The notes beneath the pieces were generated by a model. The model worked only from the letters and a program-made list of their open reading frames with translations. It did not search any database and was not told where the DNA came from. Made by a program: the position numbers and the translations under genes. From Micromonospora sediminimaris (GTDB taxonomy: Bacteria > Actinomycetota > Actinomycetes > Mycobacteriales > Micromonosporaceae), in NCBI GenBank assembly GCA_900112325.1, contig FOLJ01000001.1:124001-188000 (forward strand): a stretch of 64,000 nucleotides of DNA, in the 5' to 3' direction. This document shows positions 1-9,320 of the stretch, piece after piece; within the stretch, counting starts at the first letter, position 1; each line of letters opens with the position of its first letter.

Positions 1-76
1 TCCAGCCGCCGTAGAGGAAGGTCGCGAACAGCAGGAACCCGGCGATGATCAGGAAGATACGCCACTCGGTCTTCAT
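1..76 (-). CDS. ctaF: Cytochrome c oxidase subunit IV, N-terminal fragment
   Basis: Only the first 25 residues lie in the window, starting MKTEWRIFLIIAGFLLF and continuing as one hydrophobic segment that ends in YGGW. This is the opening of the small actinobacterial subunit IV of the aa3-type cytochrome oxidase, a multi-pass membrane protein. The ATG lies ten bases after the stop of the subunit II gene on the same strand, so the two are surely cotranscribed. The rest of the gene runs off the left edge. The identification rests on the short N-terminus plus its position next to ctaC. Confidence 0.8.
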   Translation of the reverse strand, partial: MKTEWRIFLIIAGFLLFATFLYGGW

Positions 77-86
77 GCCGGTTGCC

Positions 87-1058
87 TCAGCTTCCCGTGC
101 CGGCCGGAGCGGTGTCCGGGTTGAAGTTGCTCTCGGTGCGCCGCGTCTCGAACGGCCGCGTGGTGGTCGCGTACGGCTCCTCACCGATCGACGTCAACGC
201 GTCCTGGGTCGAGGCACCGCCCTGCTTCGCGGCGAGGAAGCGGTCGAAGTTCTCCGGCGAGACGACCCGCAGCTCGAAGTTCATGAAGGCGTGGTAGCTG
301 CCGCACAGCTCGGCGCAGCGGCCCACGTAGGCCCCCTCGGTCTCCAGCGAGGAGACCTCGAAGACGTTACGGATGCTGCCGGGCATGACGTCCCGCTTGA
401 ACAGCATCTCCGGCACCCAGAACGAGTGGATGACGTCGCGGCTGGTCTCCTCGAACCGGATGGACCGGCCGGTCGGCAGCACCAGGATCGGGATGACCTC
501 GCTGGTGCCGAGCACCGACGCGGTGGTCTCGGCGTCGACGCCCTGGCCGTCGCGGTAGTTGAACTGCCAGTTCCACTTGAAGGCCACGACCTCGACGGTG
601 ACGTCGGGGTTGTTGGTGGTCTTCACCACGTCGGTCTGCACCACCGCGGTGTAGTAGAAGAGCACCGAGACGATCAGCACCGGCGCGATGGTGTAGAGGA
701 ACTCCATCGGCAGGTTGTAGCGGGTCTGCACCGGCAGCTCGTTGCCGCGCTTGCGGTAGCGCACGATGCACCAGAAGATCAGGCCCCAGACGAAGAAGCC
801 GACCGCGAGTGCCGCGACACACGAGGCGATCCACAGGTCGTACATCCGCCGGGCCTCGGGAGTGATGCCGCCCTGCGGCCACCCGAAGCCCCCGAACGCC
901 GCACCGACGTCACAGCCCGTGAGCAGGACCAGCAGCGCCGCCCCACTGAATCCGAGCCCGGCGAGACGCCCGGCACGACGCCCCCGCCGCCCACCGGCTC
1001 GCGGGGTTGCGCTGCGCCGTACGGCCGTCGGCCGTACCTCCGAACTCCTTGCGACCAC
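87..1058 (-). CDS. ctaC: Cytochrome c oxidase subunit II
   Basis: CuA subunit of the aa3 terminal oxidase, which takes electrons from cytochrome c or the bc1 complex. The 323-residue product has an Arg-rich N-terminus, then a lipobox-like LLTGC (Cys49), so it is probably a lipoprotein. Two membrane segments lie near residues 75-98 and 120-141. The periplasmic domain keeps the CuA ligands His211, Cys248, Glu250, Cys252, His256 and Met259 (GRCAELCGSYHAFM). The GTG start has GGGAGG nine bases upstream. It precedes ctaF on the same strand and is divergent from the cysteine desulfurase gene. In M. tuberculosis an asnB lies next to ctaC; here it is absent. Confidence 0.96.
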   Translation of the reverse strand: MVARSSEVRPTAVRRSATPRAGGRRGRRAGRLAGLGFSGAALLVLLTGCDVGAAFGGFGWPQGGITPEARRMYDLWIASCVAALAVGFFVWGLIFWCIVRYRKRGNELPVQTRYNLPMEFLYTIAPVLIVSVLFYYTAVVQTDVVKTTNNPDVTVEVVAFKWNWQFNYRDGQGVDAETTASVLGTSEVIPILVLPTGRSIRFEETSRDVIHSFWVPEMLFKRDVMPGSIRNVFEVSSLETEGAYVGRCAELCGSYHAFMNFELRVVSPENFDRFLAAKQGGASTQDALTSIGEEPYATTTRPFETRRTESNFNPDTAPAGTGS

Positions 1059-1102
1059 CTGGTCCTGCCTCCCTAGCGCGCCGCGGTGTCCTCGTTTCGG
1101 CC

Positions 1103-1121
1103 GGCTCCGCCGAGCGGAGCC
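1103..1121. repeat. Short hairpin between ctaC and the cysteine desulfurase gene
   Basis: GGCTCCGC, a three-base spacer (CGA) and GCGGAGCC form a perfect 8-bp inverted repeat in the divergent promoter region. It could be an operator or a structured leader of ctaC; the sequence alone does not decide. Confidence 0.35.
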
Positions 1122-1237
1122 GCCGCACCGGCGGCAAAGGCGTCACCGACGGTCGCAGATTACTCGACCATGACGGGCTGGACCCGGTTGGGGTCGTTGT
1201 CCGCACCCGACGAGGGATCTTGTGCCGACCGAGGCGA

Positions 1238-1243
1238 TAGCGT
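1238..1243 (+). promoter_or_regulatory. Leaderless-type -10 hexamer, cysteine desulfurase
   Basis: TAGCGT ends eight bases before GTG 1252. A TANNNT -10 box at this distance places the transcription start at or next to the start codon. Confidence 0.5.
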
Positions 1244-1251
1244 GGGCAGAC

Positions 1252-2403
1252 GTGACTTCCTCCCCCGTCTACCTGGACGCGGCCACCGCCGCGCCGCTGC
1301 ATCCGGTCGCCCGGCAGGCGCTGCTGGCCGCGCTCGACGACGGTTGGGCCGACCCCGACCGGCTCTACTCGCAGGCCCGGCGCGCCCGCCACCTGCTCGA
1401 CGCCGCCCGCGAGGCCACCGCCGACACCCTCGGGGTACGCCCCGACGAGCTGTCCTTCACCGCCAGCGGCACCAGCGCCGCGCACACCGCAGTGCTCGGT
1501 GGGCTGCGCGGACGCCGACGGGCCGGCCGAGTCCTGGTGCACTCGGCGATCGAACACTCGGCCGTGCTGCACGCCGCCGAACAGCACGTCGCCGGCGGTG
1601 GCACGGCGGTCGAGGTGCCGGTCGACCGCCTCGGCCGACTGGACCTGGACGCCTGGTCGGCGGCGGTCACCGGTGCCGAGGTGGCGTCGGCCGCGCTGAT
1701 CGCGGCCAGTCACGAGGTGGGCACCGTCCAGCCGGTCGAGGCCGCCGCGGCGGCCTGCGCCCGGGTCGGCGTGCCGCTCTACGTCGACGCCGCGCAGCTG
1801 GTGGGCCGGGTACCGGTGCCGTCCGGCTGGTCGGTGTTGACCGCGAGTGCCCGCAAGTGGGGCGGTCCACCCGGCGTCGGACTGCTCGTGGTCCGCAAAG
1901 GCACCCGCTGGGAGTCACCCTGGCCGGCCGACGAGCGTGAGTCGGGGCGTACGCCCGGCACGTTGAACCTGCCGGCGGTCGTGGCGGCGGCGGCGAGCCT
2001 GCGCGCGGCGACGGCCGACGCGGCGGCCCAGGCGACGCGGCTGTCCGCGCTGGTGGACCGGATCCGGGCCCGGGTGGCGGCCGAGGTGCCGGACGTGGAG
2101 GTGGTCGGCGATCCCGAGCACCGGCTACCGCATCTGGTCACCTTCTCCTGCCTGTACGTCGACGGGGAGGCGTTGCTGCACGCGCTGGACCGACGGGGTT
2201 TCGCCGTCTCGTCGGGCTCGTCCTGCACCTCGTCCACCCTGCGCCCGTCGCACGTGTTGGAGGCGATGGGGGTGCTCTCGCACGGCAACGTCCGGGTCTC
2301 GCTGCACACCGGCAACACCGAGGCCGATGTGGAACGCTTCCTCACCGAACTGCCCGGCATCGTCGCCGACCTGCGGGAACAGGCGGGAGTGACAGGGCTG
2401 TGA
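1252..2403 (+). CDS. Cysteine desulfurase (aminotransferase class V)
   Basis: PLP enzyme of the NifS/IscS family that takes sulfur from cysteine as an enzyme-bound persulfide. From GTG 1252 the product has 383 residues. Visible are the EHSA segment (His102), the PLP-contacting Asp in YVDAAQ (Asp179), the Schiff-base lysine in ARKWGGPPGVG (Lys202) and the catalytic cysteine loop SSGSSCTSS (Cys325). The residue before the lysine is Arg, where the family usually has His. An in-frame GTG at 1222 is also open, but the -10-like TAGCGT just upstream favours 1252. The TusA-like gene overlaps its end by four bases, so sulfur transfer to that partner is the likely role. The Fe-S scaffold genes are not here. 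Confidence 0.88.
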   Translation: MTSSPVYLDAATAAPLHPVARQALLAALDDGWADPDRLYSQARRARHLLDAAREATADTLGVRPDELSFTASGTSAAHTAVLGGLRGRRRAGRVLVHSAIEHSAVLHAAEQHVAGGGTAVEVPVDRLGRLDLDAWSAAVTGAEVASAALIAASHEVGTVQPVEAAAAACARVGVPLYVDAAQLVGRVPVPSGWSVLTASARKWGGPPGVGLLVVRKGTRWESPWPADERESGRTPGTLNLPAVVAAAASLRAATADAAAQATRLSALVDRIRARVAAEVPDVEVVGDPEHRLPHLVTFSCLYVDGEALLHALDRRGFAVSSGSSCTSSTLRPSHVLEAMGVLSHGNVRVSLHTGNTEADVERFLTELPGIVADLREQAGVTGL

Positions 2404-2693
2404 ACGTCCCCGACGCCACCGGTGACACACCGGACCGCCCCGTGGGGGGCGCGTCCAGCGACCTGCCCGGTCAGCTGCCTGACGAGGTGCTCGACTGTCT
2501 CGGCCAGCGCTGCCCGCTGCCGGTGATCGCCCTGGCCCGCCGGCTACCGGAGCTGCCGGTGGGCGCGGTGGTCCGGGTACTCGCCGACGACCCGGCGGCA
2601 GCTGTCGACATCCCGGCCTGGTGCCGGATGCGCGGCCAGGAGTTCCTCGGCGCCCACCCCGGCCCCACCTACCACATCCGCCGAACCCACTAA
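2400..2693 (+). CDS. TusA/SirA-family sulfur carrier
   Basis: Small sulfurtransferase, 97 residues, with a disordered N-terminus of about 28 residues, then the TusA fold core LDCLGQRCPLPVIAL carrying the CPxP signature (Cys38, plus Cys33). It would receive persulfide sulfur from the desulfurase encoded just upstream and hand it to an acceptor not identifiable here. The GTG start overlaps the preceding stop codon (GTGA), which implies translational coupling. A dispersed palindromic element begins three bases after its stop codon. Confidence 0.85.
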   Translation: MNVPDATGDTPDRPVGGASSDLPGQLPDEVLDCLGQRCPLPVIALARRLPELPVGAVVRVLADDPAAAVDIPAWCRMRGQEFLGAHPGPTYHIRRTH

Positions 2694-2696
2694 CAA

Positions 2697-2754
2697 TTGA
2701 TCACGAGGTGGGCGGCACCGTGGGATCGAACGCTGCCGCCAACCTCATGATCAA
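2697..2754. repeat. Palindromic element copy 1 (GAGGTTGGCGGC type)
   Basis: Inverted repeat with 21-bp arms (2697-2717 and 2734-2754, two mismatches) and a 16-base loop. The right arm, read on the minus strand, starts TTGATCATGAGGTTGGCGGC and matches both arms of the copy at 37699. It lies between the convergent tusA-like and adenosine kinase genes. Confidence 0.85.
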
Positions 2755-2799
2755 CACCGATCCCGACGCCGGGATGCTGGTGCACGCTCGGGGTTCGAG

Positions 2800-3813
<1,014 letters not shown>

Positions 3814-3852
3814 CTACCGGCACCGCGACCCCCGAGCGACCACCCGACTCCA

Positions 3853-3884
3853 CCCCACCCACCCACACCCCACCCCACCCCCCC
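3853..3884. other. C-run tract, quadruplex-prone on the minus strand
   Basis: Six runs of three to seven C separated mostly by single A. The complementary strand is a G-quadruplex motif. It abuts the palindromic element at 3892. Confidence 0.6.
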
Positions 3885-3891
3885 TGCACGG

Positions 3892-3951
3892 ATGATCAAG
3901 AGGTTTTGGCCGCGCCGCCGGCCATATCGCGACCAGAACTTCTTGGTCAAC
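3892..3951. repeat. Palindromic element copy 2 (degenerate)
   Basis: Imperfect inverted repeat, left arm 3892-3914 and right arm 3928-3951, with about five mismatches. The arms keep the family core GATCAAGAGGTTTTGG and CAGAACTTCTTGGTCAAC. It lies between adoK and erpA, both on the minus strand, so this copy is not in a convergent gap. Confidence 0.7.
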
Positions 3952-3982
3952 TGGGTGGGCGCGGCGGCCGGGGATGCAGAGA

Positions 3983-4025
3983 CGCGGACGGCGGTACGGC
4001 CGCTGGGGCCGTACCGCCGTCCGCG
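3983..4025 (-). terminator. Strong hairpin after erpA
   Basis: Perfect 19-bp stem (CGCGGACGGCGGTACGGCC and its complement) with a five-base loop, 14 bases past the erpA stop. There is no T tract, as is usual for actinobacterial terminators. Confidence 0.75.
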
Positions 4026-4038
4026 TGCAGAACCGGAC

Positions 4039-4407
4039 TCAGCTGAACGAGTCTCCGCAGGCGCAGGAGTTGCCCGCGTTGGGGTTGTCGATCGTGAAGC
4101 CCTGGGCGTCGATCCGGTCGGCGAAGTCGATGGTGGCGCCGGCCAGGTAGGGGGCGCTCATCCGGTCGACGACGACCTCGACACCGTCGTAGTCGGTGAC
4201 GATGTCACCGTCGAGCGAACGCTCGTCGAAGAAGAGCTGGTACCGCAGGCCGGAGCAGCCGCCCGGCTGCACGGCGACCCGGAGCCGCAGGTCGTCGCGG
4301 CCCTCCTGCTCGATCAGGGCCTTGACCTTCTGCGCCGCGACGTCGGTGAGGACGACGGACGTGGGGGCCTTGGCCTCGGTCGACTCGGTCTGCGCTGGCG
4401 TGGTCAC
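4039..4407 (-). CDS. erpA: Iron-sulfur cluster insertion protein, HesB/IscA family
   Basis: A-type Fe-S carrier, 122 residues. The three conserved cysteines are present: Cys51 in PGGCSGLRYQ, and Cys115 and Cys117 in the C-terminal NSCACGDSF. The first 15 residues are a variable tail. It should deliver [2Fe-2S] or [4Fe-4S] clusters to apo-enzymes; Fe-S clients in this window include LipA and NadA. GTG start with GGGAGA seven bases upstream. Same position as Rv2204c in the M. tuberculosis block. Confidence 0.92.
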   Translation of the reverse strand: MTTPAQTESTEAKAPTSVVLTDVAAQKVKALIEQEGRDDLRLRVAVQPGGCSGLRYQLFFDERSLDGDIVTDYDGVEVVVDRMSAPYLAGATIDFADRIDAQGFTIDNPNAGNSCACGDSFS

Positions 4408-4559
4408 GTGGAATTCTCCCTGCGGCGCGTCGGTGTGGTCCTCCCCTGGCCAACGTCAGCCGCCGGTCAGCGATTCCCACAGTGGTCCAGTTCTTGATTG
4501 TAGGCCGCCGGTGGCGGCCTGGCCCGGCGGCGTGACCAGGCACTCGGTGGGAACCGGGA

Positions 4560-5699
4560 TCAGCGGCTCCACTGCCGGGCCAGCCGGGCGCCGAGCGCCC
4601 GCAGCCCCTCCGCCGGACGCTCCAGCGCGGCGGCCAGCCCGCCGTGCTCCTCGCCGCCGAAGTGCTCCACCAGGCTGTACGTGTCGGTCACCCCGACCGA
4701 CGCCGCCTCCCGCCGCCCGGTGCTCACCTGCCCGGCGAGCACGACGCAGGGTACGCCCCGGTCGCGGGCGGCGCCGGCCACGCCGGCCACCACCTTGCCG
4801 CGCAGCGACTGGTGGTCGAACCGGCCTTCCCCGGTCACCACCAGATCCACCTCGTCGAGCACTGTTTCCAGCCCGACGGCCCGGCTGACCAGGCCGATGC
4901 CGGACTCGCACCGCCCGCCGAGGGCGAGCAACGCGGCACCGATGCCGCCGGCAGCGCCGCCACCCGGCAGCGCGCCCAGCCCGCTGGGGCAGCCGGGCAG
5001 GTCCCGCTCCAGCACCTCGGCCCAGCGCCCGAGCGCGGCGTCGAGCAGCAGCACGTCGGCCCGGTCGGCGCCCTTCTGCGGGCCGAAGACGTTGCTCGCG
5101 CCGTGCAGACCGAGCAACGGGTTGTCGACGTCGGTGGCCGCGATCAGCCGGGCCTCACGCAACCGGGGCAGCCCGTCGAGCTTCGCCGCGGCGGCCAGGG
5201 CCGCACCACCGTACGGCAGGGCCGCGCCGGTGCCGTCGAGGCCCACCGCACCCAGGGCGGCGAGCATTCCCGCGCCGCCGTCGTTGGTCGCGGAACCACC
5301 GAGCCCGACCACCACCGTGCGCGCGCCGGCCTCCACCGCGGCGGCGATCAGCAGACCCAGGCCGTACGACGTGGTGGTCAACGGGTCACGCTCGGCGGCG
5401 TCGAGCAGGTGCAGGCCGCAGGCCTGCGCGCTCTCCAGCCAGGCGACCGCACCCCCTTCGGTGAGCAGCATCTCACCGGTGGTCGGGCGGCCCAGCGGAT
5501 CGGTCGTCGGCACCGGCACCCGCCGACCGGGCAGCGCCTCGGCGAGCACGTCGAGGAAGCCCGGTCCCCCGTCGGCCAGTGGTCTGACCAGCAGGTCGTC
5601 GCCGGGTGCCACCTCCCGCCAGCCGTCGGCCACGGCAGCGGCGACCTGCGGGGCCGGCAGCGTACCGGCGAACTTGTCCGGGCAGAGCAGTACGCGCAT
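4560..5699 (-). CDS. Glycerate kinase, GlxK/GarK family
   Basis: ATP-dependent glycerate kinase, 379 residues from the ATG at 5699 (MRVLLCPDKFAGTLPAPQ), the usual family length. Signatures seen in order: DKFAGTLPAPQVA at the N-terminus, PLADGGPGF (most family members have ADGGEGT, so Pro-Gly here is unusual), VVGLGGSATNDGGAGML in the middle, and VVTGEGRFDHQSLRGK near the C-terminus. It phosphorylates glycerate to a phosphoglycerate, linking glyoxylate/serine carbon to glycolysis. The reading frame stays open about 180 bases upstream, but that part has no family similarity. It is divergent from nadA and corresponds to Rv2205c. Confidence 0.9.
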   Translation of the reverse strand: MRVLLCPDKFAGTLPAPQVAAAVADGWREVAPGDDLLVRPLADGGPGFLDVLAEALPGRRVPVPTTDPLGRPTTGEMLLTEGGAVAWLESAQACGLHLLDAAERDPLTTTSYGLGLLIAAAVEAGARTVVVGLGGSATNDGGAGMLAALGAVGLDGTGAALPYGGAALAAAAKLDGLPRLREARLIAATDVDNPLLGLHGASNVFGPQKGADRADVLLLDAALGRWAEVLERDLPGCPSGLGALPGGGAAGGIGAALLALGGRCESGIGLVSRAVGLETVLDEVDLVVTGEGRFDHQSLRGKVVAGVAGAARDRGVPCVVLAGQVSTGRREAASVGVTDTYSLVEHFGGEEHGGLAAALERPAEGLRALGARLARQWSR

Positions 5700-5767
5700 G
5701 CCTGGCAGTGTGGCAGCCCACACCGGCACGGGCGGCACGGCGGTCATGCTGTGGGACCATGGAGAGC

Positions 5768-6943
5768 GTGACGTCGACCTGGGTTGAGCCCTCCAACACC
5801 GCCACTGCGCTGCTGCTCCTCGGCCGCGGCAGCGACCCCGCCACCGAACGTGGCGTGGAGTGTCCGGGTGACCTGCCGGCACCGAGCGATCCCGACCTGG
5901 TGGCCCGTGCGACCGCGGCCAAGGCCGCCCTCGGCGACCGGGTCTTCGTGCTGGGTCACCACTACCAGCGCGACGAGGTGATCCAGTTCGCCGACGTGAC
6001 AGGCGACTCGTTCAAGCTGGCCCGCGAGGCCGCCGCCCGGCCGCAGGCCGAGTACATCGTCTTCTGCGGTGTGCACTTCATGGCCGAGAGCGCGGACATC
6101 CTCACCGCCGACACGCAGCAGGTCGTGCTGCCCGACCTGGCCGCCGGCTGCTCGATGGCGGACATGGCCGCGCTGCCGCAGGTGGAGAACGCCTGGGACG
6201 TCCTCTCCGAGCTGGGCCTGACCGAGCTCACCGTCCCGGTCACCTACATGAACTCCTCGGCTGACATCAAGGGCTTCGTCGGCCGCAACGGCGGTGTGGT
6301 CTGCACCTCGTCGAACGCGAAGCGGGCCCTGGAGTGGGCGTACCAGCAGGGTGAGAAGGTGCTCTTCCTGCCCGACCAGCACCTGGGCCGCAACACCGCC
6401 GTGCTGGAGATGGGTTTCTCCCTGGACGACTGCGTCCTGTACGACCCGCACAAGCCGAACGGCGGGCTCACCGCGGAGCAGCTGCGCGAGGCGAAGATGA
6501 TCCTCTGGCGCGGGCACTGCTCGGTGCACGGCCGGTTCACGCTGGACAGCGTCAACGACGTTCGGCAGCGGGTGCCGGGAGTGAACGTGCTGGTGCACCC
6601 GGAGTGCCGGCACGAGGTGGTGCAGGCCGCCGACCTGGTCGGGTCGACGGAGTACATCATCAGGACCATCGAGGCCGCCCCGGCCGGCTCCGCGTGGGCC
6701 GTCGGCACCGAGTTGAACCTGGTCCGCCGGCTGGCGCTGGCCCACCCGGACAAGCAGATCATGTTCCTGGACCGGGCCGTCTGCTACTGCTCGACGATGA
6801 ACCGGATCGATCTGCCGCACCTGGTCTGGGCGCTGGAGGAGCTGGTCGCCGGTCGGGTGGTCAACCGGATCACGGTCGACGCGGACACCGCGCACCACGC
6901 ACGGGTGGCGCTGGACCAGATGCTCGCACTGCCCGGGGCCTGA
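5768..6943 (+). CDS. nadA: Quinolinate synthase
   Basis: Condenses iminoaspartate with dihydroxyacetone phosphate to quinolinate in NAD synthesis, using a [4Fe-4S] cluster. From GTG 5768 the product has 391 residues. Visible are LGHHYQRDEVIQFAD near residue 62, GDSFKLAREA, and the cluster-ligand regions: Cys128 in AGCSMAD, Cys251 in GHCSVHGRF and the CYC pair near 339-341 in CYCSTMN. ATG 5759 is an in-frame alternative start. nadB and nadC are not adjacent, so this member of the de novo pathway is isolated here. A hairpin terminator follows directly. Confidence 0.93.
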   Translation: MTSTWVEPSNTATALLLLGRGSDPATERGVECPGDLPAPSDPDLVARATAAKAALGDRVFVLGHHYQRDEVIQFADVTGDSFKLAREAAARPQAEYIVFCGVHFMAESADILTADTQQVVLPDLAAGCSMADMAALPQVENAWDVLSELGLTELTVPVTYMNSSADIKGFVGRNGGVVCTSSNAKRALEWAYQQGEKVLFLPDQHLGRNTAVLEMGFSLDDCVLYDPHKPNGGLTAEQLREAKMILWRGHCSVHGRFTLDSVNDVRQRVPGVNVLVHPECRHEVVQAADLVGSTEYIIRTIEAAPAGSAWAVGTELNLVRRLALAHPDKQIMFLDRAVCYCSTMNRIDLPHLVWALEELVAGRVVNRITVDADTAHHARVALDQMLALPGA

Positions 6944-6949
6944 CCTCGA

Positions 6950-6976
6950 CCGTCCCTCACACTGAGTGAGGGACGG
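6950..6976 (+). terminator. Hairpin after nadA
   Basis: Perfect 11-bp stem (CCGTCCCTCAC and GTGAGGGACGG) with a five-base loop, starting seven bases after the nadA stop. Confidence 0.8.
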
Positions 6977-7170
6977 TGTACGCGAAAGTGCCGGATCACC
7001 GATAAATGCCCTCCGAAGCGGTGTGACCGGATCCATTCTCATCACGGAGGGCTATGCTGCCGGGCGACGACATACGCGGGCGCGGGCGTTTGGGCGCGAC
7101 CGCGTCCCGGGTAGCGAACCGGGTGGTGTCCATCCATCGAAACGGCAGCACGCACGCGCTGGAGGTTGCG

Positions 7171-8526
7171 TTGACCGACGACGTCCTGGTCGTACACGGA
7201 GGCACGCCGCTGCAAGGGCGGATCCGCGTGCGCGGCGCGAAGAACCTGGTTTCCAAGGCGATGGTCGCCGCGTTGCTCGGCGACAGCCCGAGCCGGCTGT
7301 TCGACGTACCGAAGATCCGCGACGTCGAGGTCGTCCGGGGCCTGCTGGGGCTGCACGGCGTCAAGGTCACCGACGGCGTCGAGGACGGTGAGCTGGTCTT
7401 CGACCCGGCCAACGTGGAGAGCGCCAGCACCGACCAGATCAACGTGCACGCCGGCTCCAGCCGGATCCCGATCCTGTTCTGCGGGCCGCTGCTGCACCGC
7501 CTCGGGCACGCCTTCATTCCGGACCTCGGCGGCTGCCACATCGGGCCCCGGCCGATCGACTTCCACCTGCAGGCGCTGCGGGAGTTCGGTGCGACCGTCG
7601 ACAAGACCCCCGAAGGGTTGCACCTGTCCGCGCCGAACGGGCTGCACGGCACCAAGTTCGCGCTGCCCTACCCGAGTGTCGGCGCGACCGAGCAGGTGCT
7701 GCTGACCGCGGTGATGGCCGAGGGTGTCACCGAGCTGCGCAACGCGGCCGTGGAGCCGGAGATCGTCGACCTGATCTGTGTGCTGCAGAAGATGGGCGCG
7801 ATCATCAAGGTGCACACCGACCGGGTCATCGAGATCCAGGGCGTGCCGAAGCTGCACGGCTACACCCACCGGCCGATCCCGGACCGGATCGAGGCGGCGA
7901 GCTGGGCGGCGGCGGCGTTGGCCACCCGTGGCCACGTCGAGGTGCTCGGCGCGGAGCAGGCCGACATGATGACCTTCCTGAACGTCTTCCGGTCGGTCGG
8001 CGGCGAGTACGAGGTGACCGACACCCGTCCGCCTCGGCCCGGACAGCCGGGCCAGGAGGGCGGCATCCGTTTCTGGCACCCCGGCGGTGAACTCCAGGCC
8101 ACCGCGCTGGAGACCGACGTGCACCCGGGCTTCATGACCGACTGGCAGCAACCGCTGGTGGTGGCCCTGACTCAGGCTCGCGGGCTGTCCATCGTCCACG
8201 AGACGGTCTACGAGCAGCGGCTCGGCTACACCGAGGCGCTGAACTCGATGGGCGCCAACATCCAGGTCTACCGGGACTGCCTGGGCGGCACCCCGTGCCG
8301 CTTCGGCCGGCGCAACTTCAAGCACTCCGCGGTGATCGCCGGCCCGAGCAAGCTGCACGCCGCCGACCTGGTCATTCCCGACCTGCGGGCGGGCTTCAGC
8401 CACCTGATCGCCGCGCTGGCCGCCGAGGGCACGTCGCGGGTCTACGGCGTCGACCTGATCAACCGGGGTTACGAGGACTTCGAGGCCAAGCTCGCCGATC
8501 TCGGCGCGCAGGTGGAACGGCCGTAG
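7171..8526 (+). CDS. murA: UDP-N-acetylglucosamine 1-carboxyvinyltransferase
   Basis: EPSP-synthase-fold enzyme that transfers enolpyruvate from PEP to UDP-GlcNAc, the first committed peptidoglycan step. From TTG 7171 it has 451 residues. RVRGAKNLVSKA carries the Lys25-Asn26 pair; the active-site loop GGCHIGPRPIDFH has Cys122, the residue alkylated by fosfomycin in sensitive enzymes (M. tuberculosis MurA has Asp there). The TTG is chosen because GGAGG lies five bases upstream and the MurA fold starts at residue 6. An ATG at 7054 keeps the frame open but adds 39 residues without similarity. An extra Pro/Gly-rich loop (RPPRPGQPGQEGG) sits in the second half. It may be one of two MurA paralogues. 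Confidence 0.88.
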   Translation: MTDDVLVVHGGTPLQGRIRVRGAKNLVSKAMVAALLGDSPSRLFDVPKIRDVEVVRGLLGLHGVKVTDGVEDGELVFDPANVESASTDQINVHAGSSRIPILFCGPLLHRLGHAFIPDLGGCHIGPRPIDFHLQALREFGATVDKTPEGLHLSAPNGLHGTKFALPYPSVGATEQVLLTAVMAEGVTELRNAAVEPEIVDLICVLQKMGAIIKVHTDRVIEIQGVPKLHGYTHRPIPDRIEAASWAAAALATRGHVEVLGAEQADMMTFLNVFRSVGGEYEVTDTRPPRPGQPGQEGGIRFWHPGGELQATALETDVHPGFMTDWQQPLVVALTQARGLSIVHETVYEQRLGYTEALNSMGANIQVYRDCLGGTPCRFGRRNFKHSAVIAGPSKLHAADLVIPDLRAGFSHLIAALAAEGTSRVYGVDLINRGYEDFEAKLADLGAQVERP

Positions 8527-8594
8527 TCGACTCGACGCGCCGCCTGCCGCGCGTTCGCCTGCACCGCGATGTGCACCGGGCGCGCGGCGTTGGC

Positions 8595-8600
8595 TACCCT
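8595..8600 (+). promoter_or_regulatory. Leaderless-type -10 hexamer, DUF3043 gene
   Basis: TACCCT ends exactly six bases before GTG 8607, with no ribosome-binding site between. Confidence 0.6.
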
Positions 8601-8606
8601 TGCCGC

Positions 8607-9212
8607 GTGCCGTCGCTGTTTCGTCGCAAGTCCGCCGACCTCGCCGATCCTCCCACCGAGCCGCTGACCCCGGCGCAGGAGGAGGCAGCCGAGGCGGCGC
8701 GGTCCCGTGCCTACACCCCGGCCAAGGGACGGGAGACGCCGAAGCGGCCCGTCACCGGCCGCCGACCCGCCGGGGCGACGAAGCCGCTGAGCAAGGACGA
8801 GGCGAAAGCGCTGCGCCGGCAACGACGCGCCGAGGCGGCCGCGGAGTTCCGGCGTGAGGGCGGTCCCCGTGACCGGGGTCCGGAGCGGCTGCTGGCCCGT
8901 AACGTCGTCGACTCCCGACGCACCGTCGGCACCTGGTTCTTCGGCGGCGCCCTGGTGGTGCTGATCGGCTCGAACCAGGCGATGCCGCCGGTGATCCGGT
9001 TGGCCTCCAACCTGCTCTGGGGCGCGCTGGCGCTGGGCGTGGTGATCGACTCGGTGCTCATCTCCCGCAGGATCAAGAAGCTGGTCCGCGAGCGGTTCCC
9101 GAAGTCCACCCAGCGGATGGGTTCGCTGTACCTCTACGCGATCATGCGCTCGATCACCTTCCGCAAGCTGCGTTCGCCGGAGCCGCGGGTCGCCATCGGC
9201 GACCAGGTCTGA
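8607..9212 (+). CDS. DUF3043 membrane protein
   Basis: 201 residues. The first hundred are charged and rich in Arg, Lys and Ala (KDEAKALRRQRRAEAAAEFR), followed by two hydrophobic segments near 112-128 and 133-150 (GTWFFGGALVVLIGSN and LLWGALALGVVIDSVLI), then a basic tail (RRIKKLVRERFPKS). This is the architecture of actinobacterial DUF3043 proteins, and Rv2206 holds the same place after glycerate kinase in M. tuberculosis. Function unknown. The GTG start follows a TACCCT hexamer by six bases. Confidence 0.8.
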   Translation: MPSLFRRKSADLADPPTEPLTPAQEEAAEAARSRAYTPAKGRETPKRPVTGRRPAGATKPLSKDEAKALRRQRRAEAAAEFRREGGPRDRGPERLLARNVVDSRRTVGTWFFGGALVVLIGSNQAMPPVIRLASNLLWGALALGVVIDSVLISRRIKKLVRERFPKSTQRMGSLYLYAIMRSITFRKLRSPEPRVAIGDQV

Positions 9213-9280
9213 TCGCCACCCGGGCACGCCGAGCACTGTCGGATCCTCGAATCGGGCCCTTCCGCCGGGCTGGCACCGGA

Positions 9281-9320
9281 GCGATCCTGGCTCACGTCAC
9301 CCGATCCTGGGTCACGTCAC
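9281..9320. repeat. 20-bp direct tandem repeat upstream of the WG-repeat gene
   Basis: GCGATCCTGGCTCACGTCAC is followed immediately by CCGATCCTGGGTCACGTCAC (two differences). It is the clearest structure in the 538-base gap 9213-9750, and could be a pair of regulator sites. The rest of the gap holds an AT-richer patch near 9391-9420 (GATAAATGTCC, then TAGGAT) that could hold a promoter, and no gene I would defend. Confidence 0.55.

Noticed and set aside
9281-9320. The tandem repeat as a possible CRISPR array
   Set aside because: Only two units and no spacer between them. No CRISPR array or cas gene is seen anywhere in the window.
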